Positions 13,751 to 13,778 of a stretch of 13,778 nt of DNA are shown here, piece after piece. Within the stretch, counting starts at the first letter, position 1, and the number at the start of each line of letters is the position of its first letter. Under the pieces are notes generated by a model. It was given only the letters and a program-made list of their open reading frames with translations. It was not told the origin of the DNA and did no database searches. Origin of the DNA: Chloroflexota bacterium (GTDB lineage: Bacteria; Chloroflexota; Dehalococcoidia; Dehalococcoidales; RBG-16-60-22); assembly GCA_016875955.1 (NCBI GenBank), contig VGOH01000011.1:1-13778 (forward strand). Direction: 5' to 3'. The translations under genes and the position numbers were made by a program.

Positions 13751-13778
13751 TGATACCGTCTTCAACCTTGCTTCAGCC

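Overview
The window looks like a chromosomal housekeeping segment of a Chloroflexota bacterium, most likely of the class Dehalococcoidia. That placement is inferred from the overall feel of the DnaE, RadC, bL25 and long-HPF proteins, from moderately GC-rich coding with frequent GTG/TTG starts behind strong Shine-Dalgarno sites, and from the gene content. No 16S gene or unique marker is present to prove it. I see no rRNA, tRNA, CRISPR array, insertion sequence or phage gene.

Layout. Positions 2-178 hold the C-terminal end of a forward gene cut by the window edge (hydrophobic tail, unknown). It converges on a reverse-strand membrane protein of the DUF1461/TIGR01906 family (187-852), the family of the lipoprotein transacylase Lit. 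A divergent promoter region with a perfect extended -10 leads into dnaE (949-4470, replicative DNA polymerase III alpha) and radC (4467-5261), which overlap by 4 bp. radC ends tail to tail with a reverse-strand operon, the two stop codons sharing one CTAG.

The reverse-strand block 10037-5258 reads, in transcription order: a 15-codon leader ORF (10108-10061), rplY/ctc (bL25), a TIM-barrel amidohydrolase, thpR (RNA 2',3'-cyclic phosphodiesterase), a small zinc-ribbon protein, comF, hpf (long ribosome hibernation factor), a membrane-anchored protein of unknown function, and two tiny membrane proteins. A good sigma-70-like promoter at the end of thpR probably makes zinc ribbon-comF-hpf-membrane genes a separate transcription unit. 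The theme is translation and RNA maintenance plus uncharacterised envelope proteins.

The roughly 280-bp divergent region 10014-10294, between bL25 and the next forward gene, is the most structured non-coding stretch. It has a long interrupted inverted repeat, G tracts overlapping the leader ORF's Shine-Dalgarno, a perfect 8-bp palindrome and a 9-bp direct repeat.

Forward genes then resume with an L-threonine aldolase (10295-11350) and an enolase-superfamily protein of the mandelate racemase type (11398-12573, TTG start), a likely two-gene catabolic unit. A reverse-strand DUF362 protein (12605-13750) with a C-terminal cysteine cluster closes the window.

No obviously new multi-gene defence or mobile system is visible. 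The best leads are the leader peptide and G-rich structure before bL25, the hpf-linked trio of unknown membrane proteins, the Lit-like protein outside Firmicutes, the fully intact PHP metal site of DnaE, and the atypical catalytic motif of the enolase-superfamily protein.
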